This document shows positions 8,598 through 16,191 of a stretch of 64,000 nt of DNA, piece by piece; positions within the stretch are counted from its first letter, which is position 1, and each line of letters starts with the position of its first letter. A model generated the notes under the pieces. It was not told the DNA's origin, did not search any database, and worked only from the letters and a program-made list of their open reading frames with translations. The stretch is from Embleya hyalina (GTDB lineage: Bacteria; Actinomycetota; Actinomycetes; Streptomycetales; Streptomycetaceae): contig NZ_BIFH01000038.1 of assembly GCF_003967355.1 (NCBI RefSeq), positions 1,249-65,248 of the forward strand. Reading direction: 5' to 3'. Position numbers and translations under genes: made by a program.

Positions 8598-8765
8598 TCA
8601 CCCGGCCGCGGAGTCCCCGTGGGCGGCGCGCTCGTAGATCCGCTTGCCTGGGCCCGGCGGCAACGCGGGCTCCAGCTCCGGCAGAACCTCGGCCAGGAGT
8701 CGCTCGAAGTCGTCGTTGTCGAGCCACTCGGGCTCGGCCTCGGGCTGTCGCTGATGCTCGTCCAT
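8598..8765 (-). CDS. Small hypothetical protein, 55 residues
   Basis: A short gene reading MDEHQRQPEAEPEWLDNDDF at its N-terminus and ending in RIYERAAHGDSAAG. It is acidic, with a predicted amphipathic helix (DDFERLLAEVLPELEPAL). Almost every codon ends in G or C, as in the flanking real genes, which supports coding; the longer overlapping frames do not show this. The start is ATG at 8765, with a G-rich run directly before it. I do not recognise the family. It converges on the P450 gene across the 8493-8527 terminator. Confidence 0.55.
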   Translation of the reverse strand: MDEHQRQPEAEPEWLDNDDFERLLAEVLPELEPALPPGPGKRIYERAAHGDSAAG

Positions 8766-9252
8766 CCCCCGATGCTGTCACGTGACGGTGTGGTTGGCTG
8801 CCACAGAAGCCCAATCGATTGGCAAACGGCATCCCAACCCATTCAGGGCAAGACGACCAAGCCCTGGTCGGAATGGGCCGGTTCGGCCTGATTCACCGGC
8901 TCGTGCAGGGGGTGGGGCGGCCTGGTGACGTCCACTACATTCACGCGCGCCGGCGCCGATCGGTTCCCGGATTTCGTCGGCGAATTCGACCCGTGGGCCG
9001 TGGTCGTGATCGCGCGTGGGGCGGGGTGGGTGGGGGAGGGCGGTGGAGGGTGGCCCCGGATCCGTCCGAAACCCTTCTGGCGCGCCTCGACTTCCCCGGT
9101 TTCGCCGCCGCCGGCGGGTCGGCCGTTCCGTACACCTGATGGATCATCAAATCCTGGTGACGGGACGGTGAATCGTGGTGGGCGAGTTTGGCCGAGATGG
9201 CCTGTGCCTCTTGGCGGCGGAACTCCGCAGTGCTTCAATGTGACTCGTCCTA
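8766..9252. other. Non-coding gap with palindromes and a G-quadruplex
   Basis: No convincing gene. Open frames on both strands lack coding bias. It contains two short perfect palindromes, GTCACGTGAC at 8777-8786 and CCAATCGATTGG at 8811-8822, near the start of the small gene, and a striking G-rich run near 9018. The right end holds the chitosanase promoter. Confidence 0.5.
9018..9040 (+). promoter_or_regulatory. Very strong G-quadruplex motif
   Basis: Five G-runs of 3-5 bases separated by single bases (C, T, T, A) occupy 9018-9040. One-base loops give the most stable class of predicted quadruplex. It lies about 300 bases before the chitosanase start. Confidence 0.6.
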
Positions 9253-9271
9253 GTTAGGAAACTTTCCTAAC
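9251..9271. promoter_or_regulatory. CsnR-type operator overlapping the chitosanase promoter
   Basis: GTTAGGAAA (9253-9261) and TTTCCTAAC (9263-9271) form a perfect 9+1+9 palindrome. It matches the operator known upstream of Streptomyces chitosanase genes, bound by the ROK-family repressor CsnR and released by chitosan oligomers. TAGTTA at 9251-9256 could be the -10 element, which would make repressor binding directly block transcription. The csnR gene itself is not in this window. Confidence 0.85.
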
Positions 9272-9337
9272 AAAGGATTCCAGCCGGCACGCCAAGCCCC
9301 CCGAACATGGCCGTCATCGGCCGGAACGGAGACGCAC

Positions 9338-10198
9338 GTGCACGCTCATCTCGGACGCACCCGCAAGCGCCTGACCCTGCTTGTGGCCACCGGCCTGCTG
9401 ATCGCCGTACCGGGGCCGTTGGCCCACGCGGCGACCACCGGCGCGGCATCGTCGGGTTCGACCGCCTCGGCCACGGCCGCCGCGCGCATCGACCTGGACG
9501 ACCCGCACAAGAAGGACATCGCGATGCAACTGGTGTCCAGCGCGGAGAACTCCTCCCTGGATTGGAAGGCGCAGTACAAGTACATCGAGGACATCGACGA
9601 CGGCCGCGGCTACACGGCCGGGATCATCGGCTTCTGTTCCGGCACGGGCGACATGCTCGACCTGGTCGAGCTGTACACCGCGCGCAAGCCCGGCAACGTG
9701 CTGGCCAAGTTCCTGCCCGCGCTGCGCAAGGTCAACGGCTCCGACTCGCATTCCGGGCTGGGCAGTGCGTTCGAGAAGGCGTGGGCGACCGCGGCCGGCG
9801 ACGCCGACTTCCGCAAGGCGCAGGACGACGAACGGGACCGGGTGTACTTCAACCCGGCGGTCAACCGCGGCAAGTCGGACGGCCTCGGCGCGCTGGGCCA
9901 GTTCATGTACTACGACGCCATCGTCATGCACGGCGACGGTGGCGACCGGGACAGCTTCAGCTCGATCCGCGCCAACGCCCTGAAGAAGGCCAAGCCGCCG
10001 GCCCAGGGCGGCAACGAGACCACCTACCTCAACGCCTTCCTCGACGCCCGCAAGGTCGCCATGAAGCACGAGGACGCGCACAGCGACACCAGCCGGGTCG
10101 ACACCGAACAACGCGTCTTCCTCAAGGCCGGCAACCTCGACCTGGACCCGCCGCTGAACTGGAAGGTCTACGGGGACAGCTACTCGATCAAGAGCTGA
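9338..10198 (+). CDS. csnA: Secreted chitosanase, glycoside hydrolase family 46
   Basis: A 286-residue endo-chitosanase that cleaves beta-1,4 bonds in chitosan outside the cell. A basic N-terminus and hydrophobic core (residues 11-25) ending in AHA at about 29-31 form the signal peptide. The mature part begins near DLDDPHKKDIAMQLVSSAEN. The catalytic pair of the family is present: Glu70 (general acid, in SSAENSSLDW) and Asp88 (general base, in IDDGRGYTAG), 18 residues apart as in the Streptomyces N174 enzyme. The GTG start at 9338 is preceded by a CGGAG ribosome binding site. The CsnR-type operator upstream indicates induction by chitosan oligosaccharides, and a hairpin terminator follows. 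Confidence 0.96.
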   Translation: MHAHLGRTRKRLTLLVATGLLIAVPGPLAHAATTGAASSGSTASATAAARIDLDDPHKKDIAMQLVSSAENSSLDWKAQYKYIEDIDDGRGYTAGIIGFCSGTGDMLDLVELYTARKPGNVLAKFLPALRKVNGSDSHSGLGSAFEKAWATAAGDADFRKAQDDERDRVYFNPAVNRGKSDGLGALGQFMYYDAIVMHGDGGDRDSFSSIRANALKKAKPPAQGGNETTYLNAFLDARKVAMKHEDAHSDTSRVDTEQRVFLKAGNLDLDPPLNWKVYGDSYSIKS

Positions 10199-10253
10199 CC
10201 CGCGACGGCCCCGGATCCCCCCGACCCGGGACCCGACCCCTCCCATGCACCGC

Positions 10254-10281
10254 AAGGCCGCCGCCCTCCCGCGGCGGCCTT
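10254..10281 (+). terminator. Terminator after the chitosanase gene
   Basis: AAGGCCGCCGC (10254-10264) and GCGGCGGCCTT (10271-10281) form an 11-bp perfect stem with a 6-base loop, 56 bases after the chitosanase stop. Confidence 0.8.
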
Positions 10282-10529
10282 CCGCATGCCCGCTCCGCCC
10301 GGACGACCCTCGCCGGTCCGAGCGCGGTCGGGTTTGAACCGGCCGCCCCGGATGGGCGGCGAGCGACGTGATCCTTACGCGCGCGCTGCGCGGGGAAGAT
10401 GTCGGGGGCGGTGCGGGAAAGGTGCTCCGGGAGAATCAAATACGCGTGGTTTGCCAAGGGGACCGGGAATGGACGATTTCGTCCCCGGGGTTCTCCACGA
10501 TCCCGACGGACCCTGGTGAGGGGAGCGCG

Positions 10530-11036
10530 ATGAAGGCCGCTGTGGTCGAGTTGGGGCGGCACGACTGGGCCTCGCTTCGATGTGGATGCGGGAGGTCGGG
10601 CGCGCATGTTCCGTCCTCGTTCACCGCCCTGCTCCAGGCGCGCACCGTCCAGGAGACCATCGGGCACACGCTCGACGGCCACGTGGAGCGGGAGTCGATG
10701 CTCTTCGAGGTGGCGCCGTACGCGGTACCCGTCATTCTGGCCGCGCTGACCGAGGAGCTGCCGTCGTTCGTCAGGTCGCATTTTCTCGGCCTGTTGTGTC
10801 ACCTGGTCACGGGGGAGTCGCATATGACCGAGGTGGAGGCGGGCCTGCCGGATCTCGAGGTGGAGTGCCGGGCGGCCGTCGGTGAAGGGATCTGGCTGAT
10901 CTATCGAGAGGCGGCGTCCGGGGACCGGGAGACGGCTCTGGATATTTTGGAGTTCGCGGATTCGGATTCCTCGCGCTTCGAGCACTTTCGGTCGGTGGTC
11001 ACCGCCGAACGGAAGAAGCGTCGCGGGACCTTTTGA
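10530..11036 (+). CDS. Hypothetical HEAT-like repeat protein
   Basis: A 168-residue protein of a type common in Streptomyces. The pattern W-ASLRCGCGRSGAHVP, then a helix, then FEVAPYAVPVILAAL resembles actinomycete HEAT-like proteins with the consensus HAYGxAxxVP and TAPAVPFLxxL. No enzymatic motif is visible and there is no signal peptide. The ATG at 10530 has GAGGGGAG a few bases upstream. Such proteins are sometimes found beside polymorphic toxins as putative immunity or scaffold proteins, but no toxin gene is evident here. The 3' end is unusually AT-rich for the window (GATATTTTGGAGTTC), which may hint at acquisition. Confidence 0.6.
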   Translation: MKAAVVELGRHDWASLRCGCGRSGAHVPSSFTALLQARTVQETIGHTLDGHVERESMLFEVAPYAVPVILAALTEELPSFVRSHFLGLLCHLVTGESHMTEVEAGLPDLEVECRAAVGEGIWLIYREAASGDRETALDILEFADSDSSRFEHFRSVVTAERKKRRGTF

Positions 11037-11125
11037 TGTGATCACGCGGTGATGTGGTGACGCCGTGACGCCGTGATCGGGCCGGGCCGAGGCTTGCTGT
11101 GGGTGGGGCGTGTGAAGATGGCCCG

Positions 11126-14068
11126 GTGACGGATGTGGGTTGGGATGCGGCTTTGGTGGGGCGGGGCGAGGAGGTTGCCCGGCTCGAGGAGGCGCTGGGG
11201 CGTGGGCGGTCCGGCGATCCCTGCGCCGTGCTCGTGGCCGGGGACGCCGGTGTGGGGAAGACGCGGTTGTTGGCGGAGGCGGCGGCCCGGGCGGCCGGGG
11301 CCGGGATGACCGTGTTGACCGGGCACTGCGTGGACCTCGGCGATGTCGGACTGCCCTATCTGCCCTTCGTCGAGGTGCTGCGGCGGTTGGAGGCCGACGA
11401 GCGGCATGCCGACGTGTTGGCCGCGCATCCGGCCGTGGAGCGACTGCTGCGGGCCGGCGGGGGCAAGGAGCACGCCGGCGACATGCCGGACTCCGGAGTG
11501 CGACTGCGGCTCCTGGAGGACGTCGCCGGGCTGCTCGGGGACCTGGCCGAGCAGGCGCCGGTGTTGTTGGTCGTCGAGGACCTGCACTGGGCCGACCAGT
11601 CCACGCGCGACCTGCTGCGCTTCCTGCTCAGCCGACTCCTGCCGCAACGCCCGGGGGCGGCCGGCTACCAGCGGCTGACCGTACTGGTGTCCTATCGCTC
11701 CGACGACCTGCACCGCCGCCACCCGCTGCGCCCGCTGCTCGCCGAACTGGTGCGCCTGCCGTCCGTCGGGCGGCTCGACCTGCGGCCGATGGACGACGAC
11801 GACGTGGCCCGCCTCGTCCGCGGCCTGGCCGCCGACCCGCTGCCCGAGCACACCGTCCGGGCCATCGTCGAGCGTGCCGAGGGCAACGCCTTCTACGCCC
11901 AGGAACTGCGGGCCGCCACCGACGACATCGACGGCGGCGTGCCCAGCGGCCTGGCCGAGGTGCTGCTCACCCGGATCGAGCAGATGTCCGGTGTGGCCCA
12001 GCGGGTGCTCCGGACCGCGGCCGTGGCGGGGCGCCGGGTCGAGCACGGACTGCTCCGGGACGCCGTCGAGCTGCCCGACGACGAGTTGGAGACCGCGCTG
12101 CGCGAGGCCGTCGGGCGGCACCTGCTGGTCGCCGGCGAGGGCGACACGTACGCCTTTCGGCACGCGCTGACCCGGGAGGCGGCGTACGCGGACCTGCTCC
12201 CGGGCGAGCGGGTCCGGATCCACGGCGTGTTCGCCCGGCTGCTCGGCGAGCCGGGCCGGCGGGCGGGCAGTTCGGCCGAGCGCGCCCACCACCACCGCGC
12301 CGGTCACGACCTGCCCGGTGCGCTCAGCGCCTCGGTCGAGGCCGCCGACGCCGCAGCCCGGATGGGCGCGCCCGCCGAGGAGATGCGCCGCCTCGAAGCG
12401 GCCCTCGAGGTGTGGGACGCGGTGCCGGACGCCCGCGAACTGGTGGACAGCGACGACGTGACGCTGATGATGCGTGCCTCGGCCGCCGCCGTGCGGGCCG
12501 GCGAGGCGCATCGGGCCGTCGCCTTCGCACGCAGCGCGCTGGACCGGGTCGGCGAACACGCCGACGTCGACCTCGCCGTCACCGTGCGCTACACGCTCGC
12601 CTCCAGCCTGATGAACGTGGACAACCTCCACGCCGCGTTCGAGTACAGCAGCCAGGCGCTCGCGATGATCCCCGCCGACCCGCCCTCGCGCACGTGGTTG
12701 TGGGCGGCGGCCACCCACATCCAGGCCGCCTACTACCTCAACGACGACGAGACCGCGCGCCGACTCGGTCATCAACTATTGGCCGCCGCCGAGGAGTTGG
12801 GCACCGACGACGCGCTCGCCGACGCGATCATCTCGCTGACCGGCCTGGAATGGGGCAGCCGCCAGGACCCGGAGGGACGCGAACGGCTGAGCCAGGCACG
12901 CCACTTGGCGCACAAGTCGGGGAACACCGCGATCGAGTTGCGGGCGCTGTTCAACCTGGCCATGGGCAGCTTCGAGTCCGGTCGACTCGCGGAGAGCCTG
13001 GGCTGGCTGGACGAGGGCCTGGAACTGGCCCGCCGCACCACCAGATCCACCTCGCCCTACCCGCTGGACATGCGGTACCTCCGCGCCCAACTCCTGTACA
13101 CCCTCGGCCGCTGGGACGAGGCGCTCGAAGTGGTGCCCGAGGCGGTGCCGTCCGCGTTCCGGCACGTCGCGGAGGCGGCGCTGTACGTCCCGCTGGGCCG
13201 GGGCGAGCCGGGTGTCGCGGAGCGGGCCCGCGCCCTGTTCGAGGAGCGGCCGTTCAACTGGATGGGCACCCTGATCGGCAGCCTGGTGCTCATCGACGAG
13301 GCGGCCTGGCGCGGGGATTCCACGGCGGCGGCCGAGTGGGCGCGGCGCGCGCTCGACGCGTTGTCCGAGGACCGCAACCCCTTTCCCGACGCGGGCATCC
13401 GGATCTCGGCCCTGGCCCTGTCCGCGATCGGCGACGCCGCGACCGAGTCGCGGGCGGCCGGGGACACCGAGGCGGCGGCCCGGGAGGTGGCGCGGGCGGA
13501 GCAGTTCATCGAGCGGGCCCGTACCACGATGTCCTGGCCCAATCGGCGCTTCCCGCGCACCGGACCCGAGAGCGTCGCCTGGTTGTCGCGCGCCGAGGCC
13601 GAGTGGGCGCGGGTGCGCGGCGAGGTCGACGTCGCGCTGTGGGAGAAGACCGCCGAGGCGTACGGCTACGGCAACGTGTTCGAGCGGGCGCGCAGCGAAC
13701 TCCGGCTGGCCCAGGCACTGGTGGCCGCGGACCGGCGGGAGGAGGCGACCGCCCTGGCGCAGCGGGTGCGGGAGACCGCGGAGCGGCTGGGGGCGGTACC
13801 GCTGCGCGACGCGGTGGACGCCATGGTGCGGCGCGCGCGACTGGCCGGTTCGGCGGCGCCGGCCGACGAGGTGACGCTGACGGCGCGCGAGCGTGAGGTG
13901 TTGGAGCTGCTGGCGCGCGGGTTGAGCAATCGGCAGATCGGCGAGGAGCTGTACATCAGCGCCAAGACCGCGAGTGTGCACGTGTCCAACATCATGGCCA
14001 AGGTCGGCGCCTCGCGCCGCACGGAGGCGGTCGCCCTGGCGCGGCGCGGCGGGTTGATCCCGGACTAG
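11126..14068 (+). CDS. LAL-type LuxR regulator with AAA ATPase domain
   Basis: A 980-residue large ATP-binding regulator of the LuxR family. A Walker A motif lies at residues 39-46 (GDAGVGKT), a Walker B-like VLLVVEDLHWAD at about 149-160, a long TPR-like helical region follows, and a LuxR helix-turn-helix closes the protein (LTAREREVLELLARGLSNRQ, then SAKTASVHVSNIMAKVGASR). Proteins of this class activate degradation and antibiotic clusters in response to an inducer. The GTG start at 11126 aligns with the usual family N-terminus (LVGRGEEVARLEEAL). It lies next to the lanthipeptide/NRPS region and in the same direction as the exporter, so it is a candidate pathway activator, though this is only positional. 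Confidence 0.9.
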   Translation: MTDVGWDAALVGRGEEVARLEEALGRGRSGDPCAVLVAGDAGVGKTRLLAEAAARAAGAGMTVLTGHCVDLGDVGLPYLPFVEVLRRLEADERHADVLAAHPAVERLLRAGGGKEHAGDMPDSGVRLRLLEDVAGLLGDLAEQAPVLLVVEDLHWADQSTRDLLRFLLSRLLPQRPGAAGYQRLTVLVSYRSDDLHRRHPLRPLLAELVRLPSVGRLDLRPMDDDDVARLVRGLAADPLPEHTVRAIVERAEGNAFYAQELRAATDDIDGGVPSGLAEVLLTRIEQMSGVAQRVLRTAAVAGRRVEHGLLRDAVELPDDELETALREAVGRHLLVAGEGDTYAFRHALTREAAYADLLPGERVRIHGVFARLLGEPGRRAGSSAERAHHHRAGHDLPGALSASVEAADAAARMGAPAEEMRRLEAALEVWDAVPDARELVDSDDVTLMMRASAAAVRAGEAHRAVAFARSALDRVGEHADVDLAVTVRYTLASSLMNVDNLHAAFEYSSQALAMIPADPPSRTWLWAAATHIQAAYYLNDDETARRLGHQLLAAAEELGTDDALADAIISLTGLEWGSRQDPEGRERLSQARHLAHKSGNTAIELRALFNLAMGSFESGRLAESLGWLDEGLELARRTTRSTSPYPLDMRYLRAQLLYTLGRWDEALEVVPEAVPSAFRHVAEAALYVPLGRGEPGVAERARALFEERPFNWMGTLIGSLVLIDEAAWRGDSTAAAEWARRALDALSEDRNPFPDAGIRISALALSAIGDAATESRAAGDTEAAAREVARAEQFIERARTTMSWPNRRFPRTGPESVAWLSRAEAEWARVRGEVDVALWEKTAEAYGYGNVFERARSELRLAQALVAADRREEATALAQRVRETAERLGAVPLRDAVDAMVRRARLAGSAAPADEVTLTAREREVLELLARGLSNRQIGEELYISAKTASVHVSNIMAKVGASRRTEAVALARRGGLIPD

Positions 14069-14105
14069 GACCGGGTCCGGCGGCGGGTCGTGGTGGAGGC
14101 CCGGC

Positions 14106-14172
14106 GCGGGGCTTCGCGGGGCGGCGTGCTTGGTGTCCGGTGCGGGGCTTCGCGGGGCGTGCTTGGTGTCCG
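14106..14172. repeat. Imperfect tandem duplication, about 33 bp
   Basis: The stretch beginning GCGGGGCTTCGCGGGGC and ending GTGCTTGGTGTCCG is present at 14106-14139 and again at 14142-14172. The second copy lacks three bases (GGC) in the middle. It sits between the LAL stop and the ABC exporter start. Confidence 0.75.
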
Positions 14173-14256
14173 TGCGGCCACCCGTCCGCCCCATTGGTAC
14201 CCGTAGCGTGCCTCGGGCTCGGGCATACCCCACTTGTCGGCCGGGAGGGGTTCGGG

Positions 14257-16173
14257 ATGGCGGGGCATGTGCCACCGGAGTTGGGCGAGTTCGACGAGTT
14301 GGGCGAGGGCTACGACACACCCTTCGACGGCGAGGCGGCGAACGCGGGACTGGGTCGCATGGTGACCCGGTTGCCGGTCGCGCTGGCGCAGGTGTGGCGC
14401 CTGGCGTGGGCGGCCGGTGGGCGTGCGGCGGTGGTGTCGGTATGCGCCCAGGCCGCGGCCGGGGTGGCCACCGCCCTGGCGCTGCTGGCCACGTCGCGGG
14501 CGTTGTCGGCGCTGTTCGCCCCGGGGCCGGCGGCGGACCGGGTCGGCGACGCGGTGCCGGCGGTGATCGCGGTGGTGGTCGCGACCTCGGCCCGCGCCGG
14601 GTTGGAGACGGTGGTGGCGGCGACCCAGGCCCGACTGTCGCCGGGGATCCGTCGGGTCGCCGAGGAGCGGCTGCACGCGGCGGCGGTCGGCGCCGAGTTG
14701 GCCGCGTTCGACGACGCCGACTGGCACGACGCGCTCGCCCGGGCACGCGACCGCGGCATCGACCACGCCCAACTGGCCCTCGCGCACGCGGTCGAACTGC
14801 TCGGCGCCCTGGTGGGTTTGCTGGTCGGCATCGGGGTGGTGACCGGGCTGCACCCGGTACTGCTGCCGCTGTTGGTGCTGTCGATCGCGCCGCAGGGGTG
14901 GGCCGCGCTGCGCTCGGCCCGGATCGGGTTCGAGGGCATGGTCCAGCGCATGACGCTGTATCGGCGCCTGTGGTTGTTCGCCGACCTGCTCACCGCCCGG
15001 GAGGCGGCGGCGGAGGTGCGGGCCGGGACCGCCGAGCGGCCGCTGTTGACCGAATACCGGCGCCTGGCCCGGCTGGTCGAGCGGGCCGAGGTGCGGGTGG
15101 GCTACGCCCAGGTGCGGGTGGGCGTGGTCGGGCGCACGCTGTCGGGCCTGGCGTTGGGGGCCACCTACGTGGCGCTGGGACTGCTGGTCCGCGCCGAGAT
15201 CGTGCCGCTCGCGGTGGCCGGCACCGCGGTGTTGGCGGTGCGAACCGCGAGCGGTTCGCTGGCCACGCTGATGGTGGCGGTGGACCGGCTCTACGAGAAG
15301 TCCCTGTACATCACCGACTATCACGCCTTCCTGGCCGAGGCGGTCGGCCGGGCCCGTCCGCCGGCGGTGGGCGAGGTTCCGGACGGTTTCGCGGAAATCC
15401 GGTTACGGGACGTCTACTTCGCGTACCCCGGCAGCGCGGGACCGGCGTTGCGCGGGGTGGATCTGGTGATTCGGCGGGGTGAGACGGTGGCCCTGGTCGG
15501 GGAGAACGGGTCCGGCAAGACCACCCTCGCCCTGCTGTTGGCCGCGCTGCACCGGCCGGACAAGGGCACCGTGCACTGGGACGGCACGGACCTGGCCACG
15601 GTCGACCCGGTGGGGGTCCGCGAGCAGGTGGCGCTCGTGATGCAGCAGCCCACGCGGTGGCCGCTGACGGCGCGCGGCAACATCGTGCTCGGCCGCGCCG
15701 GTCGGCCGGACGCGGACGGTACGGCGCTGACCCGGGCGGCCCGGGACGCGGGCGCCGACGGCCTGATCTCGCGACTCCCGTACGGCTACGACACGTTGTT
15801 GTCGAAGAAGTTCCGCGCCGGGGTGGACCTGTCCGGCGGCCAGTGGCAGCGGATCGGGATCGCGCGCGGCTTCTACCGGGACGCCCGCCTGCTGATCGCC
15901 GACGAACCCACGGCGGCTCTGGATGCCCGCGCGGAGCACGCGGTCTACGCCAACATCCGGCGGCTCGCGGCCGGCCGCACGGTGGTGCTGATCAGCCACC
16001 GGTTGGCCTCGGTCCGCGAGTGCGACCGGATCGTGGTGCTGCGCGCCGGCGAGGTGGTCGAGCACGGCACCCACGAACAACTGATGTGCGAGAACGGCGA
16101 ATACGCCGACCTGTACCGGATCCAGGCATCGGCCTACGCGGACGGATCGGGCGGCGCGACTCCCGTGCCATAG
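14257..16173 (+). CDS. ABC exporter, fused permease and ATPase
   Basis: A 638-residue half-transporter. An N-terminal membrane domain of six segments spans roughly residues 45-330, followed by a nucleotide-binding domain with Walker A GENGSGKTT near residue 415, signature LSGGQWQR, Walker B LLIADEPTAALD and an H-loop (LISHRLASV). The ATG at 14257 has GGGAGGGG upstream. There is no N-terminal C39 peptidase domain, unlike dedicated LanT transporters that cleave double-glycine leaders, so precursor processing would need another protease. It converges on lanM with 18 bases between stops and is the natural candidate to export the lanthipeptide, but it could also confer resistance. Confidence 0.85.
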   Translation: MAGHVPPELGEFDELGEGYDTPFDGEAANAGLGRMVTRLPVALAQVWRLAWAAGGRAAVVSVCAQAAAGVATALALLATSRALSALFAPGPAADRVGDAVPAVIAVVVATSARAGLETVVAATQARLSPGIRRVAEERLHAAAVGAELAAFDDADWHDALARARDRGIDHAQLALAHAVELLGALVGLLVGIGVVTGLHPVLLPLLVLSIAPQGWAALRSARIGFEGMVQRMTLYRRLWLFADLLTAREAAAEVRAGTAERPLLTEYRRLARLVERAEVRVGYAQVRVGVVGRTLSGLALGATYVALGLLVRAEIVPLAVAGTAVLAVRTASGSLATLMVAVDRLYEKSLYITDYHAFLAEAVGRARPPAVGEVPDGFAEIRLRDVYFAYPGSAGPALRGVDLVIRRGETVALVGENGSGKTTLALLLAALHRPDKGTVHWDGTDLATVDPVGVREQVALVMQQPTRWPLTARGNIVLGRAGRPDADGTALTRAARDAGADGLISRLPYGYDTLLSKKFRAGVDLSGGQWQRIGIARGFYRDARLLIADEPTAALDARAEHAVYANIRRLAAGRTVVLISHRLASVRECDRIVVLRAGEVVEHGTHEQLMCENGEYADLYRIQASAYADGSGGATPVP

Positions 16174-16188
16174 CGACTCCCGTGCCAT
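16156..16188. repeat. Tandem 16-bp repeat across the exporter stop codon
   Basis: GCGACTCCCGTGCCAT occurs at 16156-16171 and 16173-16188. The exporter stop codon (TAG, 16171-16173) lies at the junction, so the second copy is non-coding. It looks like a local duplication. Confidence 0.8.
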
Positions 16189-16191
16189 GGC

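Noticed and set aside
8925-9257. 110-codon frame upstream of the chitosanase gene
   Set aside because: Runs through the G-quadruplex and has no coding bias; it ends close to the promoter.
11037-11125. Clustered GTGA repeats before the LAL gene
   Set aside because: Short and irregular (GTGATCACGCGGTGATGTGGTGACG...); no clear palindrome beyond a few bases.
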